Shown: in pieces, positions 32,238 through 42,965 of the stretch | Numbering within the stretch: the first letter of the stretch is position 1 | Layout of the letters: every line of letters starts with the position of its first letter | Origin: Lunularia cruciata | Lineage: Eukaryota; Streptophyta; Marchantiopsida; Lunulariales; Lunulariaceae | Reading direction: 5' to 3' | Length of the DNA: 64,000 nucleotides | Assembly: GCA_948567375.1 (NCBI GenBank) | Contig: OX419758.1 | Coordinates: 44,769,001 to 44,833,000 of the forward strand | Program-made: the position numbers and the translations under genes | The notes under the pieces: generated by a model | Databases searched by the model: none | What the model was told of the DNA's origin: nothing | The model's input: the letters and a program-made list of their open reading frames with translations, nothing else

Positions 32238-32897
32238 TGTAACACCCATTTGTGCATGTGTGTGGTATTGTGATATTTAGCTTAGTATTACAAGTACTTG
32301 AGGGATATTATTTATAGAGAGATAAAGGATGGTTCTACATTAGTCATGATTAGCTAAAGTTAGTTAGAGGGAACCTTACTTTAGATGAAGTGGAAAAGAT
32401 GAGTACCATTATTTTGGATTCTAGTGTATTGACTCGGTGTTATTCCTAGGTGTTTGGCTTTGAGGAAAGAGTTGAGAACTCTTGAGCCTGCAAGCCATTT
32501 TGTTTTGGATTCTTTGATAGTCCAAGGATAGCCCATGTGAAGGAACCGTTGACTTAGTGGTTGGGTCAAGATAAGATCACATGCTAGTGGAATATGCCCA
32601 TGTGAATAGATATTCCTTTCTACTTTTTACTTAGCTTGACTTTGAGTCTAGTAACTTGAGTTACTATAGTAATTAGTAAATTTTTTGTGGAACTATTTCA
32701 CAAGTATGTAAACAAGGGATGAGGAGGTACTCATCATCCTTTCATCTACAACTATCTCTCTTATTTGAGTTCTCTAGTGAGCAATGTCTTGAGTCTTGGA
32801 GTGTTAGCCTTGGAAGAGTATGATGGAGTTGGGGTTCCTTGCCTTCTTAGTCCATGGTGCGCTACCATAATAGCCATAAGAGGTTCATCTCGACTCA
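32238..32897 (+). repeat. A3 3' LTR (family A LTR, end trimmed)
   Basis: TGTAACACCCATTTGTG... to about 32897. The last 25 bp or so are missing relative to 28299: the sequence goes from TTCATCTCGA to CTCA. Followed by the AGTAC duplication. Confidence 0.88.
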
Positions 32898-32898
32898 T

Positions 32899-33874
32899 AG
32901 TACCACTTGAACCCAAAGTACTCACTTTTGGTGAAAGATGAAATTGACAAGTACTTTAGGTTAATATTTCCAGAATAATCTTTCTCGTCTTGAGCAGTGA
33001 GTGGGTTTCCTCCAATGTCATTGTTCCAAAGAAGATTGGGAAGATTAGAGTGTGCCAAGATTTTTGCAGGCTAAATGCAGTCACAAGGAAGTATCATAAT
33101 CCCTTGCCTTTCACTAATACAATTTTGGACCAAGTAGCTGGTCATCCTTGCTATAGTTTTCTTGATGGATTTTCATGCTATAATTCAATATCTATCCAAG
33201 AAGAGGACAAGGACAAAACCACATTCATTATCAATTGGTGCACTTTTTCTTACAATCAAATGCCCTTCAATTTGTGTAATACTCCCACTACTTTCCAGCA
33301 GATGATGAATGCAATCTTCAAAGATTTTCTACACAAATTTGTGGAAGTCTTCATTGTTGATTTCTTTGTGTTTTGGCAAAGAGAAGTACATTTAGACTAC
33401 CTTCACCAAACTTTTGAAAGGTGTCATTTTGCTGGCTTGTCATTACACACGGAGAAATGCTTCTTTGCAATGAAGGAAGGAATTCTTCTTGGACATTGGG
33501 TATCAAGCCAAGGTATTGAAGTTGATCTTGAGAAGGTGAAATTCATCTCAGCTTTGGAATCCCCTAAAAGCATTTGGGGGCTGAAGGCCTTTTTGGGACA
33601 TGTTGGATACTATAGACGCTTTGTATCAAACAACATGGTGCTTGTTGCACCCCCAACCAAGCTTCTGAAGAAGTCCAAAGACTATTTGTGGGAAGCAAAA
33701 CAAGAAAAAGCTTTCCAAGAGTTGAAGAAGATTCTGGTTGAAGCACCAATTATGCGGGTGCCAAATTGGGATACCCCTTTCTATGTGTATATAGACACTT
33801 CCATGGCAATTAGAGTGGTCTTAAGTCAAAAGAACAAGAAGAAGAAGGATTACCCAATTTACTATGCCAACTAA
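32899..33874 (+). pseudogene. GL5 reverse transcriptase
   Basis: Open for 294 codons from 32990. SEWVSSNVIVPKK, IRVCQDFCRLNAVTRK, PLPFTNTILDQVAGH, FLDGFSCYNSISIQEEDKDK, FNLCNTPTTFQQMM, then the catalytic box reads VFIVDFFVF where GL9 has VFIDDFCVF, so one catalytic Asp is lost. HTEKCFFAMKEGILLGH, FLGHVGYYRRF and the RNase H start (PFYVYIDTSM) follow. Residues resemble the Athila/Tat (OTA) side of plant gypsy RTs; no tree was built. Confidence 0.9.
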
Positions 33875-34201
33875 TAGCTTTCAATTTTGGAAAAGAATTA
33901 TCCAATGATTGAAAGAGAAGCACTCGGAATGGTGTATGCCTACAAGAAGTTTTGCCACTATTTGTTGGGATACAATATTGTCTTCTATGTGGACCATTAT
34001 GCTCTACAACATTTGGTCAAGGAGGTGGATTTGTCTGGGCAAATTGCAAGATGGATCTTGTTCTTATAAGAATTCACATACACTATAAAATTCAGGAAGG
34101 GAGTTTTTCATTCAAATGTGGTCTTTCTATCCAGGTTGGAAACTCAAAACCAGGACTTGGAAGTCAATGGTTGATTTCTTGATGAAGAGATACACCATTT
34201 A
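33875..34201 (+). pseudogene. GL5 RNase H
   Basis: YPMIEREALGMVYAYKKFCH, IVFYVDHYALQHLVKEV and GQIARWILFL follow one stop after the RT frame. The catalytic Glu (ERE) and the VDH motif are seen. Then a frame break near 34070 and the tail shared with GL9 (KVGNSKPGLG in a shifted frame). Confidence 0.82.
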
Positions 34202-35470
34202 ATGGCAATGCAAAGTATGAGGTATGTGGCGGAATATCATTATCTGCATACTTGCCATTGTTTTGAGGAACTAGACCCAGAGGAAAGAGCAGTCTTCCTT
34301 AGGAAGATGGGTGAAGATGAAGTCCTTTGGAGATGCTTAGAGGCATACAAAGTTGGAGGAGTAATTGAGTCCTTACATTCAAAAGCACAAGGAGGACACT
34401 ATGCCCTGAAAAATAGTGTAAAGAAGATTCTTTCATTAGGGTATTGGTGGCCTATGATGTATAAGGACACTCACACCTATATACAAAGTTGTGATGCCTA
34501 TCAACAAATAGGAAAGCTTATAGCTACTTCCCAATGGCCTTTGAGACCAATTTTGCCATTGGCTCCATTTGAGAAATGGGGTATTCATTTTGTGGGTCCA
34601 ATTCAACTGGTGATCAAATTCATAAGGAAGAGATACATCTTGGTGCACACTGATTATTCTACCAAGATGGTCAAAGTTGAGGCAACTTGGAGAGATGATG
34701 CAGAAATCATTGCCAAATTTTTCTATTGAAACATCATTTTGCATTATAGATGTCCTCTAGAATTGGTCAATGATTGAGAGACTCATTTTTTGAACTCCAT
34801 GGTGGAAGTGGTAACCACGTACTTCTAGATAAAACATCAAAAGACAACTCCTTATAATCCAAAAGCAAATGGACTAACGGAGAAGACCAATGGATTGTTA
34901 TGTAAAATTTTTAAATAAGGTGATAGTCAATTATGCCTACAACTAGGACACAAAGTTACCTACATCTTTGTGTGCATATAGAATGACTGAAAAGATTACC
35001 ACCAAACAAACACATCACTTCCTAACATACGGATTGCATCTCATACTACCAGTTGAATTTGAAGTACCAACATATCACATTCTCTATGAAGAACAATTGT
35101 TGGGAGAAGAAAGCCATGATCTTCGGATCCATTAACTGATGTGGTTAGACAAGAAAAGATATGATGCAATGCAAACCACAAAGGAAGTGCAAGAACAGAG
35201 GAAAGTCAGGCACGATAAGTGAATCAAGCCTGTTGCCATTCAAGAGGCTGATTTGGTATTGTTATATGAAAATTGCCTAATAATTTTTCCAGGCAAGTTG
35301 CATCTAAGGTAGATATGACCCTATAGTGTTATGCATATTTATGACAATGGCTCTATTCAACTTGCAAACCTGGAGTGCAATCCCTTTGCCACTCAAGTGA
35401 ACGCATGGAGAGGTAGAAAGTATTGGACCAAGAACAAATTCTTGGTCCAATATTTTCTAAACCTTTCATA
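34202..35470 (+). pseudogene. GL5 integrase
   Basis: 34202-34729 open: RYVAEYHYLHTCHCFEEL spacer, H2C2 finger SLHSKAQGGHYALK...SCDAYQQ (second Cys of CxxC changed to Tyr), core EKWGIHFVGPI (first Asp changed to His), VHTDYSTKMVKVEAT. Beyond 34740: a frame-shifted second-Asp/Glu region (NGLTEKTNGLL), KITTKQTHHFLTYGLHL, and a C-terminal domain near 35250-35410. Two catalytic positions are gone, so inactive. Confidence 0.85.
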
Positions 35471-35499
35471 AAGAACCTGAAGTCTATGTTCATTGAGAA

Positions 35500-35522
35500 G
35501 CTAACATTTGAGGGAGGGAATA
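35500..35522 (+). other. GL5 polypurine tract
   Basis: CATTTGAGGGAGGGAATA directly before the TGTGGTACC start of the 3' giant LTR. GL9 has CATTTGAGGGAGG (minus, 61230-61242) in the same place. These two junctions define the left end of the giant LTR. Confidence 0.85.
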
Positions 35523-36040
35523 TGTGGTACCTACATTTCTTTTGAGTTTTAAAAAAGAAGTGCATTCGTAAAGCCAAAGGGGGGCTAAACGGGGAAGAAA
35601 CATGAAGAATTATGTTTTTTGGCATAAATTCAAAGTTGATCTTGGGTCAAAGTCTAAAGGACTTGGGTTGGAGAGAAAGAAATATGAAGAAGAGGACTTT
35701 GGGAAGAAAGAAAGTACATGGGAAGAAAGTGACTACCTCAAGACAAGATGTTCTTGAAAGTGACAGGAAACAAATTCACAAAATTGATGAGTGACATGGA
35801 GAAGCAACTGAAGAATGACCAATCAGTGAAGGACTATAAAATTGAGATTTTAGCAGGGAAGCACTGCAATGTCTAGATGCTAGCCTGTCCCTATTCAAAG
35901 TTGACCCAAAGGAATGCAAATTGTGAATATGCAAGAGGAGTGGGTTAGAATCTTGGGTTCAATCTTTCATGGAGCGTGAGGAAGCACATGATGGCCCCAA
36001 AAGTGAGAAAGCAAAGTGCAATGAGGGGTCTTGCAATGTG

Positions 36041-37956
36041 TGTGACAACCCGGCAAATATCACTTTTGCGGTAATCGGGTAAGTAAAGTTGTTCCCGCAA
36101 AGATACGAGTCAGAATTGGTCAAATACAAAGCAAAGTAACAATTTCACTTCTTCTTGAGTTCTTCTTTAATCTCTCAGGTAGAAACCACACCCAGAAGAG
36201 AGTAACAAGCACTGATTCATAGTCTTGTCACAAATTCACACTCCTTAATCACAACTCCATCAAATCTTTCCAAACAATCTTGATTGTGATGATTCAGGCT
36301 TTCCCGAAAACGGCACTTCACTGCAAAACGACTTTGCCTCAGAATTGTGTTCCACCCCTCCACTGAAGGCACAACTTCCTTGATCAAAATTGCTTCACAT
36401 CAACTTCGCATTGCACTCACAAATGCAGAATACTACCAACACTACAATTCCTCTCAGATCTGTCAAGGCATTGCTTTGATTGCACTTCACTCAAGATCAA
36501 ACACACAGAATGAAGATCAAGGCTGTGGAATCCAACATCCAACAAGCACATTGATTTGCACTTTGAATTTCTCTACACACTCACAAACATAGACATGAAG
36601 TTGATACTCGGAATCAAGCTCAAGCGACGAGCACTGCTTCACAGCACTTTGCTTTATCTATTCTCAGAAATTATGAGCACTGAACAACATAATATTCAAA
36701 TGCCACTCTTAAATAGTGAAGCAATTGATAGTTATCTTCCTAATGTACCTCTTCCTAACAACTCTACAAACTTGCAGATCTAAAATGACAATGCACCTCT
36801 TCATATTTGCCTCTTCAAACAAATCTTAAATCTGTTACTACTCCGATCCGATGTCTACTTCGTCATCGGCTTTCAAACCCGAACCCGAAGTAATTTTACT
36901 TCCTACTACTCTATCCTCGGGTTTCACAACTCCCAATTCCTCCACTAATTCTAACACTTCTCCTTCCTGATCTGCAACTCCTATCATAATTAAACCTTTG
37001 AAATCTCTATCTCCCGACCCACTCTTCTCTAATGTGTCAAAAGTCAAATCTGAAGACACTTGCACTCCTATCTCTCTTACTTTGGGTCTAACTACTATCA
37101 ATTTCTTCACTAATTCTACTATGTCATTGTCAAGAATTGTAATTGAAAGCATGAATACACTACATACACATTCAATTTGTAACCCACTTTCTCCTAATCA
37201 CTCATGTAACTGACCCAAAGACACTTACTGTCTGATCTTGCACTTCGTATTTATTCACTACTGCTACTTCTCCTTCAATTCCTGTTCCATCTTCAATTAG
37301 GATTGAAATTGAAGTCATGGGTATCCTAACTATCTTCTTTCCCTACTCTAACTTCCTCTGATGCTTCTCGCAAGATTCCCGAAGTCACCTTCACTGCACT
37401 CCAAGGTCTGACTTCCTTGGATTTAGTCAGTCATCTTAGTCTTGAGGCAAAGTCATTAGACCCGAAGTCATGTAAACCCGAAGTCCGAAGTACGAAGTCC
37501 GAAGTCACATTGACCCGAAGAACCTCAACCCGAAGTACATCTACTCCCAAAACTTCAAATGCTTGTAACTTCTTGTACAAACCTCCAAACTTTGCGATTT
37601 TGGTGGCAACGGAAAGCCTTGAACAAGACGCTTCCAACAAAATATAGCACGCTTGATTTGGACTTGTGTGCATTGAGATATGGCTCCCGCAAGAATCCTG
37701 ACCTGCAACTTTTATTTCTCTTTCGGGTTTGTCCTCCTTGAACGTCTAATCCGAGTTTTTCCCTCCTCTGACATGAAGTTAACTTCTTTGGGTTTGATCC
37801 AGTCCAAGTCCTTCTTCCTCTCACACAATGTAGACTCACTCGAGTTTGATCAAATCACAGGTTTGCACTCATTTCTTCTCCATTTGGTTTCAATTTGGTT
37901 TCAGCAAGGCACTTCTTCTTCAAAACTCGTCCAAAATAAAAAATGTGGGTACCACA
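36041..37956 (-). mobile_element. GL6: solo giant LTR, internally deleted
   Basis: TGTGACAACCC...GGGTACCACA, minus orientation, perfect target duplication ATGTG (36036-36040, 37957-37961) inside the GL5 LTR. 1916 bp, so nearly half of the unit is missing. It keeps U5, TATTTAAGA, the ORF C-terminus (37152-36838: LEKSGSGDRDF...DDEVDIGSE) and a left part that is not like the other copies: a cluster of CCGAAGT motifs (37460-37540) and a peptide segment shared with the tandem repeat at 42045-42960. Confidence 0.87.
37431..37680 (-). pseudogene. GL6 segment encoding a HTSPNQACYILLEAS-type peptide
   Basis: An open stretch on the minus strand reads HTSPNQACYILLEASCSRLS then VATKIAKFGGLYKKLQAFEV. The motif (T/S)SPNxAC(I/Y)IxLEASxxxLxVxTKI recurs four times in the repeat at 42045-42960 on the plus strand. 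I do not recognise the family. It may be host DNA captured by this LTR or a repeat inserted into it. Confidence 0.55.
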
Positions 37957-40341
37957 ATGTGTAGGTTAGATGTAGTGGCAAGAATCAAAGTCTTATCAAG
38001 ACTTTGTATCACATTTCTGGCTTGGAACTGGAATTTGAGTTTTTTAGAGTTCATGGCAGAGATTTCCCCTGGCGATTACAAGGATGGGCCAAAGCATGAA
38101 GGAAAGAAAGTAAATCCGGCTTGATGGACTGAGTTGGATTGGAGATGAGTCACCTTGGGTTGGGGAGAGAAGCAAGAGAGGTAGGAAGTATCACCTTCTA
38201 TTGGAAGTATGATGCGTCCAAAGAAATTGCCGAGGTTAGGAGTCCTTTCAATAGACCTTGCACCAAGAATGGGTATAAGGTGGATGGTTATAGAGACCTA
38301 GTGCAAAGAGGGATTGTGAGCACAATGATGGTTATGTTCAAGCTAGAGCAAACCACTTATGTCACAATGCAAGAAGCATTGTTCTTTCACCAGATGTTTG
38401 CATGAGAGGTGGTGGACTGGGCAAAATGTGTGCATCAGCATGTGGGGCATGATCACTAGTTGGAGAATGGATATGAAGCCTCACTACTTCATACCCTTTG
38501 TGGCTCATTTCTACTTTGGGCTGAATTTTTTGACTTTGGAGGAGAGAAGTAGAATGCGGTCCCACTTTCACTTGGATCTGCATAAGGAATTTGATGCGGA
38601 TGACCGCTATTACATGGAGCGGGTTTGTGAATAGGATGAGTACTACATGAAGAATGGGAAGGAGAAAATAGTAGTAGTGGATATCCCCATGCCCAGAAAG
38701 CAAAGTAGACTTGAAGGATGAATTACACCGGTGCAGCCTTAGAAGATACAAAAGTTGAACCCAAAGCCATTGCCGATGGAGGTAAAAGAATTGACTTTGA
38801 AGGAGGAATCAGAGTGAGAAACTAAGTTTAAGGAAGAAGCCTCAGGAAGAGGAGAAGACTTCACAGTACAGAGTGAGGAATTGAGCAATGGCAATGAAGG
38901 AGAAGCTGAAGTCTAGCAATCCAAAAGAAGGGTTGTGGAAGCAAAGAAGCCAAGTCTGGAGGTGTCAACAACCGAGTGTGAGCATGAGAAGGAAGAAGAG
39001 GGTATCTTGCTGCATCCAAGGGTTGTAAGGGGAAGAGAAGTACCCAAGTCATTGTCATTGGACCAAGCAAAGCTACCACCAAGGAGGAGGAGAGTTTTGA
39101 TGAAGAAACATTGAAGATATGAAGATTGAATCTTTGAGATAAGGTACCAATAGAAGGATTACATGCCAAAGGCAAAGAGAGTAGAGACGATGAAAGGAAA
39201 TGTGATGGAGTGGAGTATTTGTCAAAGATTATGTGTCCTCTATTGGTGTTTTTGGAACAAAAGAAAGTAGAGATAGCGAGTGCTAATTTAGACCTAAAGG
39301 ATGAAATGGGGTGACTTTGGTGTTGAGAAGCAAGCAAATGCAAGTAGAGATGGAAGCCAAAGAACTTTGGGTGGAGGCTGTTCTTTGGACTAAAGACTTG
39401 GAAGCAGTGAGGGAAGACTCGGTGAAATGTAGAGATGAATTGAAGGAGGAGATGGCATTGGTCGAGGTACTAAAGAGGGAAACTGTTGATGCACAAGTAG
39501 AGGTGATACATTCTAAGGTGATTGCAATGGTGATGGAGCAGGAGTTGGAGAGTATGAGGAAGAGAGCGGCCAAGAAGGACCAAGCCTAGCAGCAAGAGTT
39601 AACAGAGCATAGTTGGGAGGAAGGGCAATTGCAAGGATTGCTAAGAAGAGCAGAAGATCAACTTGTTTTGAACAAGCAAGAGAAGGAGCAATGAAGGTTG
39701 AGTTCAAGGATGAGTTGGTGATGTATAAGAATGAGCTGGAAGCGGAGAGAAAGAAATAGAAAGTAGAGTCGGATGCAATGGGAGCAATGGTAAACGAGTT
39801 GAAAGGCTTGCTTAGTATTGAAGCCAAGGGTAAGTTGGAAGAGGCAAGACTGCATGCATTGAAGTTGTTGGTGCATGAGACAAGGAAGAGGAAGGCAAAG
39901 GACATAGAGTTGAATAATCTTCTGATTCATCTGCAAGATTGTGTAGATAGAAAGATATTAGAAGTAGGAGACAATATCTATCTCCGATTAGATCTTGTTT
40001 GATCAAACTTGGATAAACTTCATAGTGAGGTGAAGTTAGAGAAGAAGTCCAAAGCGGTAGAAGTAGGAGTGTAAGTGTCATAGGATGAGTTACCTAAGAT
40101 AGTAGAGAAGAATGGGTTAGAAGATAATGATGTAGATAGAGTAGATAGGAGTGCAATTGTAGTTTGTAGAGAAGAGATAATAGAAATAGAGGATTTAGGA
40201 GTAGAACTAGAGAGACCTGAAGAAGGGGAAATCTTTGAAAGAATCAGGTTTGGAAAAATCTGAATCATCACAATCAAGATTTCTTTGGATAGATTTTGAT
40301 GGCATTGTGATTAAGGAGTGTTAATTTGTGACAAGACTATG

Positions 40342-40900
40342 TGTTGTGCGTATATACATTGCTACAAAACATACATCGATGTCAACATTATACACTATAG
40401 AAGCACAACTCACACATAAGTCATACATAGACTCTAAAGTGCCACAATAATCAGATTGTTTACCACTCTCAACTCAACTCAACTCAACTCAATCAGTACT
40501 TGATCTGTCACTCTATAAATTGCCAACAATTGGGCACTGATTACAGTCAAGCCACACCCACTCAAGCATAGAGAATCTAGGTGATGCTCGCCTGCCTCTA
40601 TCCACCATAGCCAGGAACTTGAAGGCTCAACATCAAAGAAGTGAGCTCTCTGGAGCTGCACTTTGAAATTATACCCCCTAGACTCAAGCTAGGTCTAAAC
40701 CCTAACGGTCTCGCTGATGGCACACTCAACGGTGCAAATGGTGCAAACTGACGGTGGGCCTACCATGAAGTTAGTACCCCAAACATGAAATCTGACCATC
40801 AGAAAGTAGTCTCTGAGGAATTGCTAAAATGACTCTAACTACTATCACTGCAACTCCAATGTCCGAGCAATCTAGATGCGACACTACAAATGGCGTGACA
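40342..40900 (+). mobile_element. 559 bp solo LTR (unassigned family)
   Basis: TGTTGTGCG...GGCGTGACA inserted in the U5 of the GL5 LTR, with TATG on both sides (40338-40341, 40901-40904). The interrupted U5 text (agactatg / tatgaattggtgcttg) rejoins to match GL1. Contains five CTCAA units (40468-40492) and a TATA box TATAAAT (40514-40520). No other copy in the window. Confidence 0.78.
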
Positions 40901-41084
40901 TATGAATTGGTGCTTGTTACTCTCTTTTGGGTGTGGTTTCTACTTGAGAGATTGAAGATGCAACCAAGAAGAACTACATGGTGATCATTTTACTTTGTAT
41001 TTGACCATTTTTGACTCGTACCTTTATGGGAACAAACTTTTACTCACTAATTACCGCAAAAGTGATACTTGTTGGGTTGTCACA

Positions 41085-41830
41085 ATCATTCATCCATAGT
41101 AAAAGCTTTGGTTAAAGCTTGTGATGGGAGGATGTATCAATGACCTAAATTACTACCCTTTGCTTGGTGGGCCAATAGAACTACATATAATTTAGTGACA
41201 CCTTACAAACCATATGAATTGATGTATGCATAGAAGCCTATTATGCCTCTTGAGGAAGTAGTACCAACATGGAGTGTAATTGCTTGAGAAGATAGAATAT
41301 CCATTGATGATTTGTTGGCTCTTAGGATAAGGTGATTATCACATAAGTCAAAGGATGTAGGAAGAGCTTTGCAATGATTACATTTAGTCAAAATGAAGAA
41401 CAAGGCAAGGTATGACAAAACTCATAGATTGAGACAAACTCCTTTGAAGGAACATCATTAAATCTTGGTCCATGATAGAAGTCTTGATAACCAATATAGC
41501 ACAACTCAAAAAAAAATTAGGAGGTGGTTTGGTCTCTATGTCATTGTTTGGATTCTGACAATGGCACTTATTGGTTGAGTGAACTAGAAAAGACAATGCT
41601 CAAAGCACCAATTGCTAGTAAGAGAGTAAACTTGTTCAAAAAAAGAGAAGCAAATGGCTCTTTTCAAGATTTTCAAGTTCCAAGAGATGACATGGTGGAA
41701 AATATCCAAATGAGGATGAAGGTAAGAGTAATCCCAATGTTATTGAAGATCAAGAATGATGCAATCCACTTTGACTTTGAATCTTATTTGCACATCTTGG
41801 CAATGTGAAATTCAAGTGGGGGTGGATCTC
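41085..41830 (+). pseudogene. Element E integrase C-terminal remnant
   Basis: Degenerate gypsy integrase, 3' end of pol. In one frame with TGA/TAG/TAA interruptions: LPFAWWANRTTYNLVTPYKP, YELMYA, VVPTWSV, DDLLALRIR, KMKNKARYDKTHRLRQTPLK, RWFGLYVIVW; then a frame change to DNGTYWLSELEKTMLKAPIA and SKRVNLFKKR. A purine tract AAGTGGGGGTGG near 41815-41827 could be its PPT. GL5 is inserted in it; the rest lies left of the window. Confidence 0.72.
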
Positions 41831-42030
41831 ATGAAGTGGTTTGCTCACTTAATTAAAAAATAGTTTCAATATATTTCAATATAATTTCTCTCTAAAAATC
41901 ATGTTATGTTAAGGTGAACTATGGGTTACAATAGGCTAATCTATTACAAGCTACAAAAGGACTGATCTATTATGGGCTACTATAGACTGATCTACTATAG
42001 GTTGGACTATTGGTTGATCAATTAGCTAAG
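41831..42030 (+). other. Possible E LTR start, unresolved
   Basis: AT-rich DNA after the putative PPT, with short repeated phrases of the type CTGATCTATTATGGGCTAC. No LTR end could be fixed and no ORF is seen. Confidence 0.3.
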
Positions 42031-42044
42031 GCAAGGCACTTGCA

Positions 42045-42965
42045 GTTCACATCAAGGTTGATTTCTTTATGGATACTAGTGCAAATGGGGCATGCATCAT
42101 CTCATTGGAAGCATCTTCTCAGGGGCTTTCTGTAGACACCAAAACAATGACTAATAGAAGTCTACAAAAGAATTTACAACCAAATGAATTTTCTTATCTT
42201 TTAGAGTTGATTCCCATAAATAGCATCTTGCATGGCATCCTCCAAGTAGAGTCTTGTAATTAGATCACATAGAGCATCTTATAGTCAAATCTCATATACC
42301 TAAGAGAAGTTATCCACAATTCACATTGGGAGCTTATTTCATTGTGGATACAAGTCCAAATAGGGTGTGTATCATCTTATTGGAAGCATCTACTCAAGAG
42401 TTTCTTGTAGATACAAAAATCATGACAAATGGAAGTCTACAAAATAAATTATAAGCAATTGAAGGTTTCTATATTTTGAGAGTTGATTCCCATTGAAGAA
42501 ATCCTACAATTGGGTCCCATAGAGCATCTTGCAATCAAATCTTACAAGCCTAAGGCATGGTATCCTGCAATTTGTATTTGGGTTAAGTTCTTTATGGATA
42601 CTAGTCCAAATGGGATGTGAATCATCTTGTTGGAAGTGTCTTCTCAAAGAATTTTTGTAAACACCAAAATCATGACCAAAGAAAATCTTTAAAAGAAGGA
42701 ACAACCAATTGAAGGTTCTTATCTTCTCAAAGTTGATTCATGTTGGAGGAATCTTGCAAATGGATCCCACAAGGTATCATGTAGTCAAATCCCATAGGCC
42801 TAAGATAGAGCATCCTAAAATTCATGGCAAAGTTGATTTATTTGTAGATATTAGCCCAAACAAGGCATGTGTTACGTCATTCAAAGTGTCTTCTCAAGAG
42901 CTTCCCATAAATATTAAGATTATGGAAAATAGAGGCCTAGAGAGGAAGTTATACCTATTTGAAAT
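42045..42965 (+). repeat. Four diverged tandem units of about 250-275 bp, formerly coding
   Basis: Equivalent points lie at 42069, 42344, 42594 and 42844 (steps 275, 250, 250). Each unit holds the same peptide: MDTSANGACIISLEASSQGL (first), VDTSPNRVCIILLEASTQEF, MDTSPNGM-stop-IILLEVSSQ, and DISPNKACVTSFKVSSQELP (last), followed by xxTKIMTNxSLQxKLxxxE and an SYLLxVDS phrase. Similarity is clearer in protein than in DNA. A fifth relative is in GL6 (37431-37680, minus). Family unknown. Confidence 0.65.

Larger units (their letters stand above)
27611..32898 (+). mobile_element. A3: family A gypsy element, internally deleted, with GL4 fragment
   Basis: 5' LTR 27611-28299, PBS 28304-28322, leader, CCHC segment, gag, RT fragment, GL4 (30858-31832), integrase tail, PPT, 3' LTR 32238-32897. 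Target duplication AGTAT (27606-27610) / AGTAC (32899-32903) inside GL5 between pre-RT and RT. Two large internal deletions (near 30444 and 31832) removed protease, most of RT, RNase H and the integrase core. Confidence 0.9.
35835..40263 (+). pseudogene. GL5 LTR-encoded coiled-coil protein (type II), split by GL6
   Basis: TATA box TATAAAATT at 35835-35843; the start region runs to 36040, then GL6, then 37962 onward: LDVVARIKVLSRLCITFLAW, KDGPKHEGKKVNPA, CTKNGYKVDGYRDLVQRGIV, FKLEQTTYVTMQEALFFHQM, VAHFYFGLNFLTLEER. Acidic/linker 38750-39250, coiled coil 39300-40000 (EARLHALKLLVHETRKRKAK), tail LGVELERPEEGEIF. Several stops and frameshifts; the C-terminal DEVDIG motif is deleted. Confidence 0.78.
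35523..41084 (+). mobile_element. GL5 3' giant LTR, with nested GL6 and a solo LTR
   Basis: Starts TGTGGTACCTACA after the PPT and ends GGGTTGTCACA at 41084. Without GL6 (36041-37956), its TSD and the 559 bp solo LTR it is about 3.08 kb. About 550 bp between the ORF end (40263) and U5 (the second TATA, poly(A) signal and early U5) are deleted. Flank ATCAT (41085-41089) should be the element target duplication. Confidence 0.87.

Noticed and set aside
42069-42263. A host gene at the tandem repeat
   Set aside because: Only short open pieces, later units have stops, no start, splice or known domain.
42045-42965. CRISPR-like array
   Set aside because: Units are about 250 bp, diverged, without spacer structure, and the DNA is plant nuclear.
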